Positions 10,776 to 19,102 of a stretch of 44,607 nucleotides of DNA are shown here, in pieces (position 1 is the stretch's first letter; each line of letters starts with the position of its first letter). The notes under the pieces are model-generated. The model saw nothing but the letters and a program-made list of their open reading frames with translations, did no database searches and was not told the origin of the DNA. Position numbers and translations under genes: made by a program. Where the stretch lies: positions 2,920,001-2,964,607 of the forward strand of contig NZ_LN831197.1 of the NCBI RefSeq assembly GCF_001375535.1, read 5' to 3'. Origin of the DNA: Bacillus niameyensis (GTDB lineage: Bacteria > Bacillota > Bacilli > Bacillales > Bacillaceae_C).

Positions 10776-12193
10776 ATGTACCCTCCAAAATTGGTTTCAA
10801 GGCTGTAATATATTTGATAATATTCCGTGGTGTTGTTGGATACTAAATGATAGGACGACTTCTTTAGCCCAGGGATCCATAAAATTTTACCAGTGTTATC
10901 CGTAACGATAGGCCAAGCTAATCGCTCTATCCGAGACACCTTCTCATCAATAAAGAGTGTTTTTACCTTCTTACTCCCATCCATTCCTTTAATCCTTATT
11001 TTGTCACCAGGTTTTCTCGTTCTTATAATTATCGGTAACTCAATGTCCGTTAGATTAAATCTGAATATATTTGGGTTTGGCGGAGGAAAATCACCTTTCT
11101 TCTCTTCTACACCTATTACCCCTCCACTAGGTAAATATACATGATCTCCCGGATATAGTTCATAATAGTATGGAGAAGGAGGTTCCTCTTCATCAAATGT
11201 AAACTGACATACTTCATAAGAACGAATAACTTTTAACCCTACTGGAAAGTTTAAACTTCCAGATGGATGGGTACCTTTTAATAAGTTTTGGAGTTGATCT
11301 ACATGAAATGCAGTTAAGTCAGGTGCCATGTGAAGGTAAAGATAGTTTAATATTAGATGAATCACCCTTTTTTGTAAAGGCAAAGGTATCTCTGAAAACT
11401 GGTTAATATCAAGTAAAATTCCTCCATTTTCACCTTCTCTACACATTTTAGGAAATTGCTCTTTTGCTAATTCTTGCAAATAGGCTTCATCAGCGCTTAG
11501 TTCTTCACTAAATCGTTGAAAGTGATCCAAAACTTGGCGGTTTTCCCTTTTCAAAAATGGGAGAACGTCAAAACGGAAACGATTTCTCGTATACGTGCGT
11601 TTTTGGTTGCTCAAGTCTAGCCTCGGTTCAAGGTGATAGTATTTACAATACTCTTCAATTTCCTCTTTGGAAACAGCTAGCAATGGCCGAATGATTTCCC
11701 CAACATTTTGAAATGGGCGAATTACCTGGATTCCTGCTCTTGCTATTCCACTTGCCCCTCTAGTCAATCTCATTAATATCGTCTCTATTTGATCATCACC
11801 ATGATGCCCAACGGCTAATTTAGTTGCCTTTAAGTCCCTCATTACATGCTCAAAAAATTGGTAACGGTACTTTCTTGCTGTTTCTTGTAATCCAGCACGA
11901 TCCTTTTCCATCTTCTCTGCAATGGGAATAGAGGTACTTTTACAAACTATATTGTTCTGCTTGCAATATTCCTCAACAAATAGACGATCATTCTCAGATT
12001 CCTTTCCTCTTAACATATGATCAACATGAACAACAGCTAGTTCGATATCATAAATTGCCCTTCTAGAAACAAGATAGTGAAGTAAGGCAAGCGAATCCGG
12101 ACCTCCGGATACAGCAACGACAATAAAGTCTTTTTCTTTTATTAAGGAATGTTTCTTTACAAATTCCTTTGTTTTTTTCTCAAATTGCAACAT
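10772..12193 (-). CDS. tilS: tRNA(Ile)-lysidine synthetase
   Basis: TilS attaches lysine to C34 of tRNA-Ile(CAU) so that it reads AUA. It is a PP-loop N-type ATP pyrophosphatase: [13 protein letters not shown] places the ATP-binding SGGPDS at 29-34. [19 protein letters not shown] and the ARKYRYQFF region are further family marks. The C-terminal part carries the TilS-specific [20 protein letters not shown] stretch. The 473 aa length is normal for Bacillus. AAGGG lies 6 nt before the ATG. It overlaps hpt by 4 nt. Confidence 0.97.
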   Translation of the reverse strand: MLQFEKKTKEFVKKHSLIKEKDFIVVAVSGGPDSLALLHYLVSRRAIYDIELAVVHVDHMLRGKESENDRLFVEEYCKQNNIVCKSTSIPIAEKMEKDRAGLQETARKYRYQFFEHVMRDLKATKLAVGHHGDDQIETILMRLTRGASGIARAGIQVIRPFQNVGEIIRPLLAVSKEEIEEYCKYYHLEPRLDLSNQKRTYTRNRFRFDVLPFLKRENRQVLDHFQRFSEELSADEAYLQELAKEQFPKMCREGENGGILLDINQFSEIPLPLQKRVIHLILNYLYLHMAPDLTAFHVDQLQNLLKGTHPSGSLNFPVGLKVIRSYEVCQFTFDEEEPPSPYYYELYPGDHVYLPSGGVIGVEEKKGDFPPPNPNIFRFNLTDIELPIIIRTRKPGDKIRIKGMDGSKKVKTLFIDEKVSRIERLAWPIVTDNTGKILWIPGLKKSSYHLVSNNTTEYYQIYYSLETNFGGYI

Positions 12194-12260
12194 AATAAAC
12201 CCTTCCCATCTTCCAAATACAGCATTGGTCTATCCATTATGTTACCACTTAACTTGAGTC

Positions 12261-13205
12261 TTATAAAATATAACCATATATATAAAGTGCATATAAAATA
12301 ATTGTTAGAGTTAAAACCAATACAGTTTCCATAAAGGAGCCTACCCGTTTCTTCTTACGTTTTTGCGTATATCGGGCTGTTCTTGTTTTTGGCACTTGTT
12401 GGTTTCCTCCTGATAATAATAGAAGAATCTCCTCTTTCATTTCTCTAGCGGAACGGTATTTTCCAGTCAAAGCCTTCAGTAAAACTGGTTCAAATCGACT
12501 TAACTCTTGGTGATTACGAACTAACTCACTCAATTGCTGATAGCTATTTTCTCTTTTTGAAAATCTCTTTGGATAGTAAAGATTAATAAATAGCATAGCC
12601 GTAGAAAATAAATCGTAGGAAGGTTCCGCCTTTCTTGACCCGAGTCCCCAATAACCTCTATCAAAGAACTCGGTAAATTCCTTAATAGCTCTTCCAATCA
12701 TAGTAGTTCCTCCAACATCGATTACACGAATAGTTGGAGGAGGGCCTGATACAATTAAATTTTCCGGCTTCAAATCGCCAAACACCCAATTATTCTTATG
12801 GAGACCTTCCAAAACGTCTAATAGCTGAACAATCATAACTCCAGCCCACGACTTACCTCCCTTTTGGATAAAAGAAAGGAGATCAGGTCCTTGAATATAT
12901 TCCATCACATAAAAGTGGATTCTTCCCCTCGGGCTATCCCAATCATCAACGTCATACAAAGAAGGCCCTAGGGATGATCCCTGGACCTTCGCAAACGCCT
13001 TTAACACATTAACCTCGGACGTAATAGAAAGACTATCCGTACTCATCTTTAAAGCAACATAGCCCGTTTTTGCTTTTGCAAGATAGACTACGCCATTTGC
13101 CCCAGAACCAAGCTCACTTTTAAGTTGATAAAAATGCCTATGCCACTTTCCCGTAATAATTGTGCCGGCAGAGAAATTACATTGAGTCTTCCATGTATTC
13201 ATCAT
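12261..13205 (-). CDS. yabT: Membrane-anchored Ser/Thr protein kinase YabT
   Basis: A Hanks-type kinase: G-loop LGSGANGVV (32-40), ATP lysine in YVALKM (Lys53), catalytic loop FGDLKPENL (Asp144, Lys146, Asn149) and a metal-binding Asp163 in DVGG. The usual HRD and DFG are FGD and DVG, as in B. subtilis YabT, so this is not a defect. A basic linker rich in K, R and T (about 268-290) is followed by one C-terminal membrane segment (about 290-312). In B. subtilis YabT is a DNA-stimulated spore kinase acting on RecA. The gene overlaps yabS by 29 nt and starts ATG-ATG after GAGAGGG. Confidence 0.93.
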   Translation of the reverse strand: MMNTWKTQCNFSAGTIITGKWHRHFYQLKSELGSGANGVVYLAKAKTGYVALKMSTDSLSITSEVNVLKAFAKVQGSSLGPSLYDVDDWDSPRGRIHFYVMEYIQGPDLLSFIQKGGKSWAGVMIVQLLDVLEGLHKNNWVFGDLKPENLIVSGPPPTIRVIDVGGTTMIGRAIKEFTEFFDRGYWGLGSRKAEPSYDLFSTAMLFINLYYPKRFSKRENSYQQLSELVRNHQELSRFEPVLLKALTGKYRSAREMKEEILLLLSGGNQQVPKTRTARYTQKRKKKRVGSFMETVLVLTLTIILYALYIYGYIL

Positions 13206-13908
13206 TGGATAACAGCCCTCTCAAAGAACGCTTTTTCTTGAAATGGGCCATCGCTTCACGTAAGGCAGGCCCAGTCGGAGTAATCCCGCCAACAGCCAAC
13301 TTCGGGAAAATGCTTGTCAACAATTCCAGATTTGGTGTCCAATCTAAAAGTCGCTCTACTTCTTTCCGTTTCCCGGGAAATACAAAGACAGAAAAGCGAT
13401 TATTGCCCATTCGTGCATTTAAACTTAATGATAGATCCAGTAATGCTTCTTTTACTGTTGGAAGCTTCATTTTCATACTTGCACTTGTATCTACTAAGAC
13501 TAATACCTCAATATCGGCCGTTTCTCCAAGCTCATCAACTACTTCCATAATCTCGCCTCGTTGATCTGGGGGTAGTTCTTCAATTTCTGTTGCTTTGCCA
13601 AGAATTTGCCGAAGCTCTTTATTGACGACACCTTGTAATGTTTGAGTCATCGCCTTTCTTGTTACCATTTGAACGGTTTGTGATAATTGTTCTGCAACGA
13701 CAATTTGACTTATTCCACCGCCAGATGCTGCTATCCCTTCAATTTCATTTACACCCTTTTGATCGATCGTATCATTTTCAATAACACCAATAACATTTAT
13801 AGTTATTCCATTTTCTTTAGCAAGAGCCGCCATTGCAATCGGATCTTCTCCTTGATTGGAACATCCATCGGTTATTAACAAAATTTGTTTTAAACTACCT
13901 TTCTTCAT
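13177..13908 (-). CDS. yabS: VWA-domain protein YabS
   Basis: The sequence suggests two von Willebrand A-like halves. The first begins KQILLITDGCSNQGEDP. The second has the metal-ion-dependent adhesion site LVLVDTSASMKMKLPTVKEA (DxSxS) and a later GGITPTGPAL. No signal peptide or membrane segment is visible. It lies between spoIIE and yabT as in B. subtilis and overlaps yabT by 29 nt, implying co-expression with the kinase. GGAGGGG stands 5 nt before the ATG. Function is unknown; a role as partner or scaffold for the kinase is inference. Confidence 0.88.
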   Translation of the reverse strand: MKKGSLKQILLITDGCSNQGEDPIAMAALAKENGITINVIGVIENDTIDQKGVNEIEGIAASGGGISQIVVAEQLSQTVQMVTRKAMTQTLQGVVNKELRQILGKATEIEELPPDQRGEIMEVVDELGETADIEVLVLVDTSASMKMKLPTVKEALLDLSLSLNARMGNNRFSVFVFPGKRKEVERLLDWTPNLELLTSIFPKLAVGGITPTGPALREAMAHFKKKRSLRGLLSNDEYMEDSM

Positions 13909-13985
13909 AAGCTCCCCTCCAATTTACGGTCGTGAACCCTCCGTTTTTACCATCCTCTCCGGGAGCACTTACTTTTATACAAAAT

Positions 13986-16472
13986 TTAGGAGATTTTTAG
14001 CATGCTGCTCCTTATTGGTATAGCTGCCCACTTTGGGGTATTATGCTTGATTTTCACGGCGACAATCGTCATATCATCGATAATTGCCCCGGAACATGTT
14101 CGAATAACCTCCTCCATAATTAAATCGGCAACAGCTTGTGGGTCATCCGTTTCCATCTCCCGAAGTTTCCTTTTCATCCATAACTCATGATTCTCCACAT
14201 TTCTCGGTCCCTCAAATACACCATCACTCATCATAATCAGTAAATCTCCAGCACGCAGTTGTTCCGAGACAACTTCTACATCGAATTCTTGAAGAATACC
14301 CATCGGTAAATTTGCTGCCTCTATTTTAATGATTTTATTCCCCCTCTTTATAAAACTTGGGATGGAACCAATCTTAAGAAACTTTGTTTGTGCATCTTGT
14401 AAATCGATCATCGCTAAATCTAAAGTCGAGAATATTTCATCTGTAGATCTTAGGGATAATATAGAATTGACTGATTTGATCGCCACCTTTTCCTCAATTC
14501 CTGATTTTAAAATCTTTTGCAATAATTTTAACGTTTCACTACTTTCATGATAGGCGCGTTCCCCATTCCCCATCCCATCGCTAATAGCAACAGCATATTT
14601 TCCTGGACCAAGCTCAATCATCGAATAACTATCCCCTGATAGAAATCCACCATCTTTCGCTGCGTGAGCAACTCCTGTTTCTACAACATAAGCCTTTGCC
14701 GACCTAAAGGTGGCATAATGATAGTCTGTATTCCCCTTACCATGGTCTTCCTGTTGTACAATAATTGTTTCATCTAAAATATCTGATAATAATGGAGCAA
14801 TAATTTTTTCACATTCCCCCAGTAAATGGCGGCTTGGCAAGGTGATATCAATATCTACATTACCAGGTTCCAAATTATAAATTTCTACCTCCTCAATTTC
14901 GATCCCGAATTCCTGCAAAGCATCTAAGATCATTTCCTCCTGTCTATAATGGTTTTTCTGTTCCCTTTGAATCTCCCGCGCGAAATCCCCCATTACTTCT
15001 GAAACGCCAAGTAGTTGCTCAGCTACTAACCTTCTACTTTCCCGAACTTGTATTTTTAATTGCTGATTCGCCTGATAAACATTTAGTTCTTGATGAATGG
15101 CACCTTGAACTTTTTTCGCCTTATGACAATGTTTCTCCAACTGACGGTTTAAAGAAATGGGAATGGCACCGGAATTTTCGTCCATATCATGCATAACTTT
15201 CTTCATTAACTCATAAGTTGTATCAAAGTTGTCCGCTCCCCAACATTGATTTTTTTTATAACAGTTTTGACATGTTTTTTCCGTAACATGACTAAGAAAA
15301 TAATCCAACTCTTGTTCTCCATCTTTGACTTCACTCATTTTCTCAGACTGTGAAAAACTATTTGATAAAGCTTGAAAGACAGAAGAAAATTGTTCTACTC
15401 TTCGCACTGTTATATCTCGAATTTTTCTAGCGTATTTCTGTTGATCTTGTGCATATTCCGAAGTGCCTGGTATATAGCGTGCTAGTTTTGCCGTCCAACT
15501 TCGAGGAGTCAAAAGTAATAAAAATACAGCAATGCTCGATTCATAAACCGTTTTCAAAATAGGGGCATTCGATTCACCATAAAGCCCCATTAATAATGTT
15601 GCAACGAGCAATCCAATGGCCGTACCTATTTGCTTGCCTTCTTTTAATAGACCTCCAAGGAGGCCCGCAAAAGCGAGTAAACTCATTTGATGCAGACTTG
15701 ACACACTAGCCAAGCTAAAAATCAAGCCGGTAACAACCCCTACGGTAGAGCCAACCGATGCACCAGCAGTAAAGGCAAAAAGAATGACGAGATAACGGGA
15801 CAATATATGTTCAACAGACAGGCCGTAAATAGCCCATCCAATCGTTCCTGTCATAATGGACGCTAACATAATAATAAGACTAATCACTTCTTCTGTTTTT
15901 AATGTCTTTTTCCTTTTCTGCGCAAGGATAAAAGGGATACTTTGGATAAATATAAAGACTAAGACAAAAGATAATCCTGCTTCTACTCCAGCCATAACTC
16001 CATCAAAACGAGAGATAGTTTGTCCATTTTGAAAAAAGATCCAACCACATTTAACAAAGAAAGATATGACCAAAACCATATAAGGTAAAACTTTAGGAGT
16101 TTGTTTAAAGAATAATTCCATTAATTTACTGCTAAACATATAAAGTAAACAAATGGCAAATGTATAAATCGCATAATCAATGCCAAGTGTTAAAGAACCA
16201 GCAAGAAGACCAAAAAGGACAAGTGGAGCACGATCCCTTTTTATTAAATAAACTACTGCAAAAAAGGGTAAAGCAAACGGTGTCAATTGGGACAATATTA
16301 ATGCCCTTCCTAAAAGTAAAGCAACTAGAAATAGAGCTATTCCCTTTTGCAGAAAAACTGTTTCTAGCTTCTGAAGCATTTTTTTAAATCCATTTGAGAT
16401 TTCAAGCTTCGTATCTCTAAAATCCGGATTATGGATAGATGCCTCCACATAAACTCTTTCTCCTTTTCCCAT
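13986..16472 (-). CDS. spoIIE: Stage II sporulation protein E, membrane PP2C-type phosphatase
   Basis: SpoIIE dephosphorylates SpoIIAA, releasing sigma-F in the forespore, and also acts at the polar septum with FtsZ. The N-terminal third has about ten membrane segments (roughly residues 40-330). A central regulatory region follows, then a C-terminal PPM phosphatase domain with aspartates in AISDGMGNGE (near 632), MMSDGVFEG (near 750) and DDMTIV (near 799). I chose the ATG at 16472: GGGGAG is 9 nt upstream, the product is 828 aa against 827 in B. subtilis, and the earlier ATG at 16511 lies inside the promoter -10 element. It is expressed from a Spo0A-type promoter. Confidence 0.97.
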   Translation of the reverse strand: MGKGERVYVEASIHNPDFRDTKLEISNGFKKMLQKLETVFLQKGIALFLVALLLGRALILSQLTPFALPFFAVVYLIKRDRAPLVLFGLLAGSLTLGIDYAIYTFAICLLYMFSSKLMELFFKQTPKVLPYMVLVISFFVKCGWIFFQNGQTISRFDGVMAGVEAGLSFVLVFIFIQSIPFILAQKRKKTLKTEEVISLIIMLASIMTGTIGWAIYGLSVEHILSRYLVILFAFTAGASVGSTVGVVTGLIFSLASVSSLHQMSLLAFAGLLGGLLKEGKQIGTAIGLLVATLLMGLYGESNAPILKTVYESSIAVFLLLLTPRSWTAKLARYIPGTSEYAQDQQKYARKIRDITVRRVEQFSSVFQALSNSFSQSEKMSEVKDGEQELDYFLSHVTEKTCQNCYKKNQCWGADNFDTTYELMKKVMHDMDENSGAIPISLNRQLEKHCHKAKKVQGAIHQELNVYQANQQLKIQVRESRRLVAEQLLGVSEVMGDFAREIQREQKNHYRQEEMILDALQEFGIEIEEVEIYNLEPGNVDIDITLPSRHLLGECEKIIAPLLSDILDETIIVQQEDHGKGNTDYHYATFRSAKAYVVETGVAHAAKDGGFLSGDSYSMIELGPGKYAVAISDGMGNGERAYHESSETLKLLQKILKSGIEEKVAIKSVNSILSLRSTDEIFSTLDLAMIDLQDAQTKFLKIGSIPSFIKRGNKIIKIEAANLPMGILQEFDVEVVSEQLRAGDLLIMMSDGVFEGPRNVENHELWMKRKLREMETDDPQAVADLIMEEVIRTCSGAIIDDMTIVAVKIKHNTPKWAAIPIRSSMLKIS

Positions 16473-16509
16473 TTTTTTGCACTCCCCACTCATTTTTAAA
16501 TTTAAATCC

Positions 16510-16575
16510 ATTATAGAGGGACAAGTTACAAAATTTTGTCACTTTGAAGGGGTAGCCTAGAAAAAAAGTTCGACG
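16510..16575 (-). promoter_or_regulatory. spoIIE promoter: sigma-A hexamers with 21-bp spacing and Spo0A boxes
   Basis: On the minus strand GTGACA (16537-16542), exactly 21 nt, then TATAAT (16510-16515). This over-long spacing is the known hallmark of Spo0A~P-activated promoters such as spoIIE and spoIIG. Spo0A-box-like sequences are CGTCGAA (16569-16575) and TGACAAA overlapping the -35 (16535-16541), each 6 of 7 to TGTCGAA. The start falls about 30 nt before the chosen ATG. Confidence 0.85.
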
Positions 16576-16632
16576 ATTTCAAGCAAATTATCTGAATATT
16601 AATTTTTTCCTCCATATTCCTACAGGAATCAC

Positions 16633-16670
16633 AAAAAAAAGCAAACTACTTGTAAATTAAAGTAGCCTGC
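16633..16670 (-). terminator. Terminator upstream of spoIIE, with no gene before it
   Basis: GCAGGCTACTT pairs with AAGTAGTTTGC (two G-U pairs) and is followed by eight T on the minus strand. The yabR terminator already lies upstream at 16807, and only a repeat remnant lies between. In B. subtilis this interval holds tRNA genes, so this may be the surviving terminator of a lost tRNA unit (inference). Confidence 0.8.
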
Positions 16671-16689
16671 TAATCATCGAAATCTATTT

Positions 16690-16780
16690 TAGAACAAAAG
16701 TGCAAGCTCCCGTTTAGCGAAACTTTTAGCTCTTTCTTTGCCCTAGATCATTAAGCGCTGGAGCTAGACACAGAAAGTAT
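16690..16780. repeat. Shortened member of the 7733/7887 repeat family
   Basis: AAAAGTGCAAGCTCCCGTTTAGCGA matches the head of copies A and B (AAAAGTGGAAGTGCCCGTTTAGCGA) with four differences; see 16697-16721. GCGCTGGAGCTAGAC near 16754-16768 resembles their tails. The middle is missing. I checked 16473-16868 for tRNA cloverleaf sequences and saw none. Confidence 0.7.
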
Positions 16781-16806
16781 GAACAAATTTTAATAATATT
16801 TTTATC

Positions 16807-16838
16807 AAAAAAACCTTCCAATCATATTGATTGAAAGG
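16807..16838 (-). terminator. yabR terminator
   Basis: CCTTTCAATCA pairs with TGATTGGAAGG over a 3-nt loop, followed by seven T on the minus strand. It ends the run of genes from yabM to yabR. Confidence 0.88.
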
Positions 16839-16868
16839 CTCCTTTTATCTTTAAAAACAGACAGCAAG

Positions 16869-17285
16869 TTATCCTCGTCTTGCTCCTCTTCCGCCACGTT
16901 TTGATTCAGTATTGCGCTTTAAGGAAGCCAGGCGGTCCTCACTATCCTTCAAGAAACGGTTCATTTTTGATTCAAAGCTTTCTTTCGTGCGCTCATTCAT
17001 CCTATTATTATTACTATGGCGATGGTTTGAATGAGATTGCTTAGGTGGCTGATCCTTCGCCTTACGGATCGACAATCCAATCTTTCCGTCTTTCTCAACA
17101 TTTAAGACTTTAACTAAGACCTCGTCACCTACAGTTAGATGCTCATTGATGTCCTTTACATAATTATCGGCGACTTCACTAATATGAACTAAACCTGTTG
17201 AGCCACCTGGCAACTCCACAAACGCCCCAAAATGAGTAATACCGGTTACCTTGCCTTGTAACTTGCTGCCTACTTCGATTGACAT
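16869..17285 (-). CDS. yabR: S1-domain RNA-binding protein YabR
   Basis: The first ~74 residues form a single S1 RNA-binding domain: VGSKLQGKVTGITHFGAFVE, GLVHISEVADNYVKD and VGDEVLVKVLNVEKDGKIGL. The rest is a basic, low-complexity tail rich in S, N, H, R and K, ending RGGRGARRG, likely also contacting RNA or ribosomes. The 138 aa length is near the 128 aa of B. subtilis YabR. GGAGGAAAC precedes the ATG. It is the last gene of the divIC cluster and has its own terminator. The exact role is not known to me. Confidence 0.92.
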   Translation of the reverse strand: MSIEVGSKLQGKVTGITHFGAFVELPGGSTGLVHISEVADNYVKDINEHLTVGDEVLVKVLNVEKDGKIGLSIRKAKDQPPKQSHSNHRHSNNNRMNERTKESFESKMNRFLKDSEDRLASLKRNTESKRGGRGARRG

Positions 17286-17360
17286 AAAAAAATGTTTCCT
17301 CCTTAGAATAATAAAAAAAATACCCTTACACTACATTATATCGAATTTTTAAAAAAAGTG

Positions 17361-17762
17361 TCAATAAGACACTTTTTCCTTTTCTTTATCCTTATCCTTT
17401 TTTTCATCTGGAAGGTTAAAAATGATTTCACCTTCCTTAGAAAGAAAATACTCACTGCGAGCAAGCTTTGCTATATATTCATCATCATTTAATTTGACGA
17501 TCGTATTTTCAAGCATTGATTGCTCTTTCTTTAAATCTGTTAATGTCTGTTCAAGATTCAGCTTTTCCTTTTCCATCGATTCTAAAACAGACGACTTAGA
17601 AATAAGTGAAGAAATAACTAGATAAGATAAGGCTACCGTCAGGAGTAGGAATACAGTGAGACGGCGAATTAAAAGTTTTTTCCTGCGTGCAGCTTTTTTC
17701 ATTAAAACTTCTTGCTGCTTCATATATTTAGTTTCAAGTGCGGCGACATTTTTTATTCCCAT
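17361..17762 (-). CDS. divIC: Cell division protein DivIC (FtsB-like)
   Basis: DivIC joins FtsL and DivIB in the trimer that regulates septal wall synthesis. The 133-aa protein has a basic cytoplasmic N-terminus (KKAARRKKLLIRR), one membrane segment (about 35-53, FLLLTVALSYLVI) and a leucine-heptad coiled coil (about 62-95), then YIAKLARSEYFLSKEGEIIF, the conserved FtsB/DivIC patch. The tail is unusually charged, with repeated K-D-K and E-K. AAGGAGG precedes the ATG. It stands between yabQ and yabR as in B. subtilis. Confidence 0.95.
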   Translation of the reverse strand: MGIKNVAALETKYMKQQEVLMKKAARRKKLLIRRLTVFLLLTVALSYLVISSLISKSSVLESMEKEKLNLEQTLTDLKKEQSMLENTIVKLNDDEYIAKLARSEYFLSKEGEIIFNLPDEKKDKDKEKEKVSY

Positions 17763-17822
17763 CCTGAGCCCTCCTTACATACCCTTGAATAATAAATGAT
17801 CGAGGTATTTAAAATCCTTTTG

Positions 17823-18440
17823 TCACTTCCATTTAAAGGGATTTCTAATAAAATTTATAAACAGTATAATATATTGCCGAAGCAGCTTGTATACTTTTTG
17901 AAACAATTTCTTCCACGATTCAGGAATGAGATACAGAAGTCCCTTTCCAATTAGGAGGAAGGGATATCCAATGACCTTTAGTACCCATAGTAACACGGTT
18001 CCAGTCACTTTTACAAGGGTAAGACAAACTCGTCCAAAAAACAATAAAACCGATAGGAGAAGAAGAACAATTCCTTTAATTGGACGGTAAATCAAAATAA
18101 TGAAAAGTCTTTTTATAAACGATATCGTTGCCTTTACGAAACGAATAATTCTCTCAAGCATATATAAGTAAATACGCTTGATTAAGGCCTGATAGGCAGC
18201 AAAACCGCAGAGTAGTGCTAACAGAAGATAAAAGCGTATCTCACCGTAATTGACAAGGAATAGGACATAAAAGATAACAAAGCCTTGCAACACCCAAAAA
18301 AGGATATCATTTAAAAACACAAAAAATTGTTTTCGACGTCCTCTTTTTAAAAAGCGTTGGTACGTATCCAGTGATGCACCAAAGATGCTTCCCATCCCGA
18401 TCATGGCAAGCATGGTGTAAAATTGAGTCGATAATGTCAT
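17823..18440 (-). CDS. yabQ: Spore cortex biosynthesis membrane protein YabQ
   Basis: A 205-aa hydrophobic protein with about five predicted membrane segments: near residues 5-22, 43-65, 68-85, 110-135 and 143-165. Several stretches are rich in L, I, F and basic residues. In B. subtilis YabQ is needed for spore cortex formation and is made in the mother cell under sigma-E. It overlaps yabP by 4 nt (ATGA), so the two are coupled. It is longer than I expect near the C-terminus, which is aromatic and basic (WKKLFQKVYKLLRQYI). Confidence 0.93.
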   Translation of the reverse strand: MTLSTQFYTMLAMIGMGSIFGASLDTYQRFLKRGRRKQFFVFLNDILFWVLQGFVIFYVLFLVNYGEIRFYLLLALLCGFAAYQALIKRIYLYMLERIIRFVKATISFIKRLFIILIYRPIKGIVLLLLSVLLFFGRVCLTLVKVTGTVLLWVLKVIGYPFLLIGKGLLYLIPESWKKLFQKVYKLLRQYIILFINFIRNPFKWK

Positions 18441-18739
18441 CTGAATAACTTGCCAAAGAAGCCTTTAGCCTTCTCCCCAGTATGATCATCTAAATAAACT
18501 AGATCATAAATTTTCCCTTTTATCGATACAATCCCTTTATCAACGTCGAGATTTTTCATCTGCAAATTTTGCCCATGAATCGATAAGAATCCCATCGTCG
18601 TTTCCAACAAAAATTCCTCATTATCAAAGCTTTCCACATGCTTAACACCAGTAATATCGAGTATTTTTCTGCCTCTCATCGTAATGTCATGTTCAGGTAT
18701 AGCTCCTTTAGGCGACATAGACTCATGATATTGGTTCAT
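18437..18739 (-). CDS. yabP: Sporulation protein YabP
   Basis: A 100-aa soluble protein of the YabP/YqfC family: DITMRGRKILDITGVKHVES, EEFLLETTMGFLSIHGQNLQ and DKGIVSIKGKIYDLVYLDD. I start it at the second ATG (18739), which has GAGGG 6 nt upstream. The first ATG (18745) abuts the ribosome binding site. In B. subtilis it is part of the sigma-E operon yabP-yabQ-divIC-yabR and is needed for cortex assembly. It overlaps yabQ by 4 nt and follows rqcP by 80 nt. Confidence 0.94.
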   Translation of the reverse strand: MNQYHESMSPKGAIPEHDITMRGRKILDITGVKHVESFDNEEFLLETTMGFLSIHGQNLQMKNLDVDKGIVSIKGKIYDLVYLDDHTGEKAKGFFGKLFR

Positions 18740-18773
18740 TTTCATCCCTCATTTTTGTACTAAATTTATTTAA

Positions 18774-18802
18774 TACTTATGAGGAAATAGAATGAATTAG
18801 AA
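18774..18802 (-). promoter_or_regulatory. Possible sigma-E promoter for yabP
   Basis: CATAAGTA (18774-18781) resembles the sigma-E -10 (CATACAnT). TTCTAATT (18795-18802), 13 nt upstream, is a weak -35. The call depends on the known sigma-E control of yabP in B. subtilis. Confidence 0.35.
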
Positions 18803-18819
18803 CAAGCATGGGTGACGTT

Positions 18820-19098
18820 TTACTCTGCTTCTTCAGAGAGACGTTCTTCTTTCACTATTGTGTACATACTTGCTGCATCTTCTTTTTTAGTAGATTCTTG
18901 AAGTTCGTTGATCTTTGCTGTCACAAGTTTTTGTCCAAAGCGAATTTCTAGTTCATCTCCTACTTTTACATTAGAGCTTGCCTTTGCTTGTTGTCCATTA
19001 ATTAAAATTCGTCCTTTGTCCGCTACTTCCTTTGCTAATGTCCGTCTCTTAATGAGCCGAGATACTTTAAGAAACTTGTCTAAACGCATAGTTGCCAT
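18820..19098 (-). CDS. rqcP: S4-domain ribosome quality control factor RqcP (YabO)
   Basis: RqcP is an S4 RNA-binding protein that binds stalled 50S subunits with RqcH and helps C-terminal alanine tailing. The S4 fold is seen in [20 protein letters not shown] and [21 protein letters not shown] start it at ATG 19098 (MATMRLDKF), with AGAGGTGATAG just upstream, giving 92 aa. B. subtilis starts at the equivalent of MRLDKF. An earlier ATG (19137) would overlap mazG and is unconserved. It sits 4 nt after mazG. Confidence 0.95.
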   Translation of the reverse strand: MATMRLDKFLKVSRLIKRRTLAKEVADKGRILINGQQAKASSNVKVGDELEIRFGQKLVTAKINELQESTKKEDAASMYTIVKEERLSEEAE

Positions 19099-19102
19099 AC
19101 TA

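Noticed and set aside
12716-12776. YabT lacking the usual HRD and DFG kinase motifs
   Set aside because: FGDLKPEN and DVGG are the same in B. subtilis YabT and keep the catalytic Asp, Lys and Asn and the metal-binding Asp.
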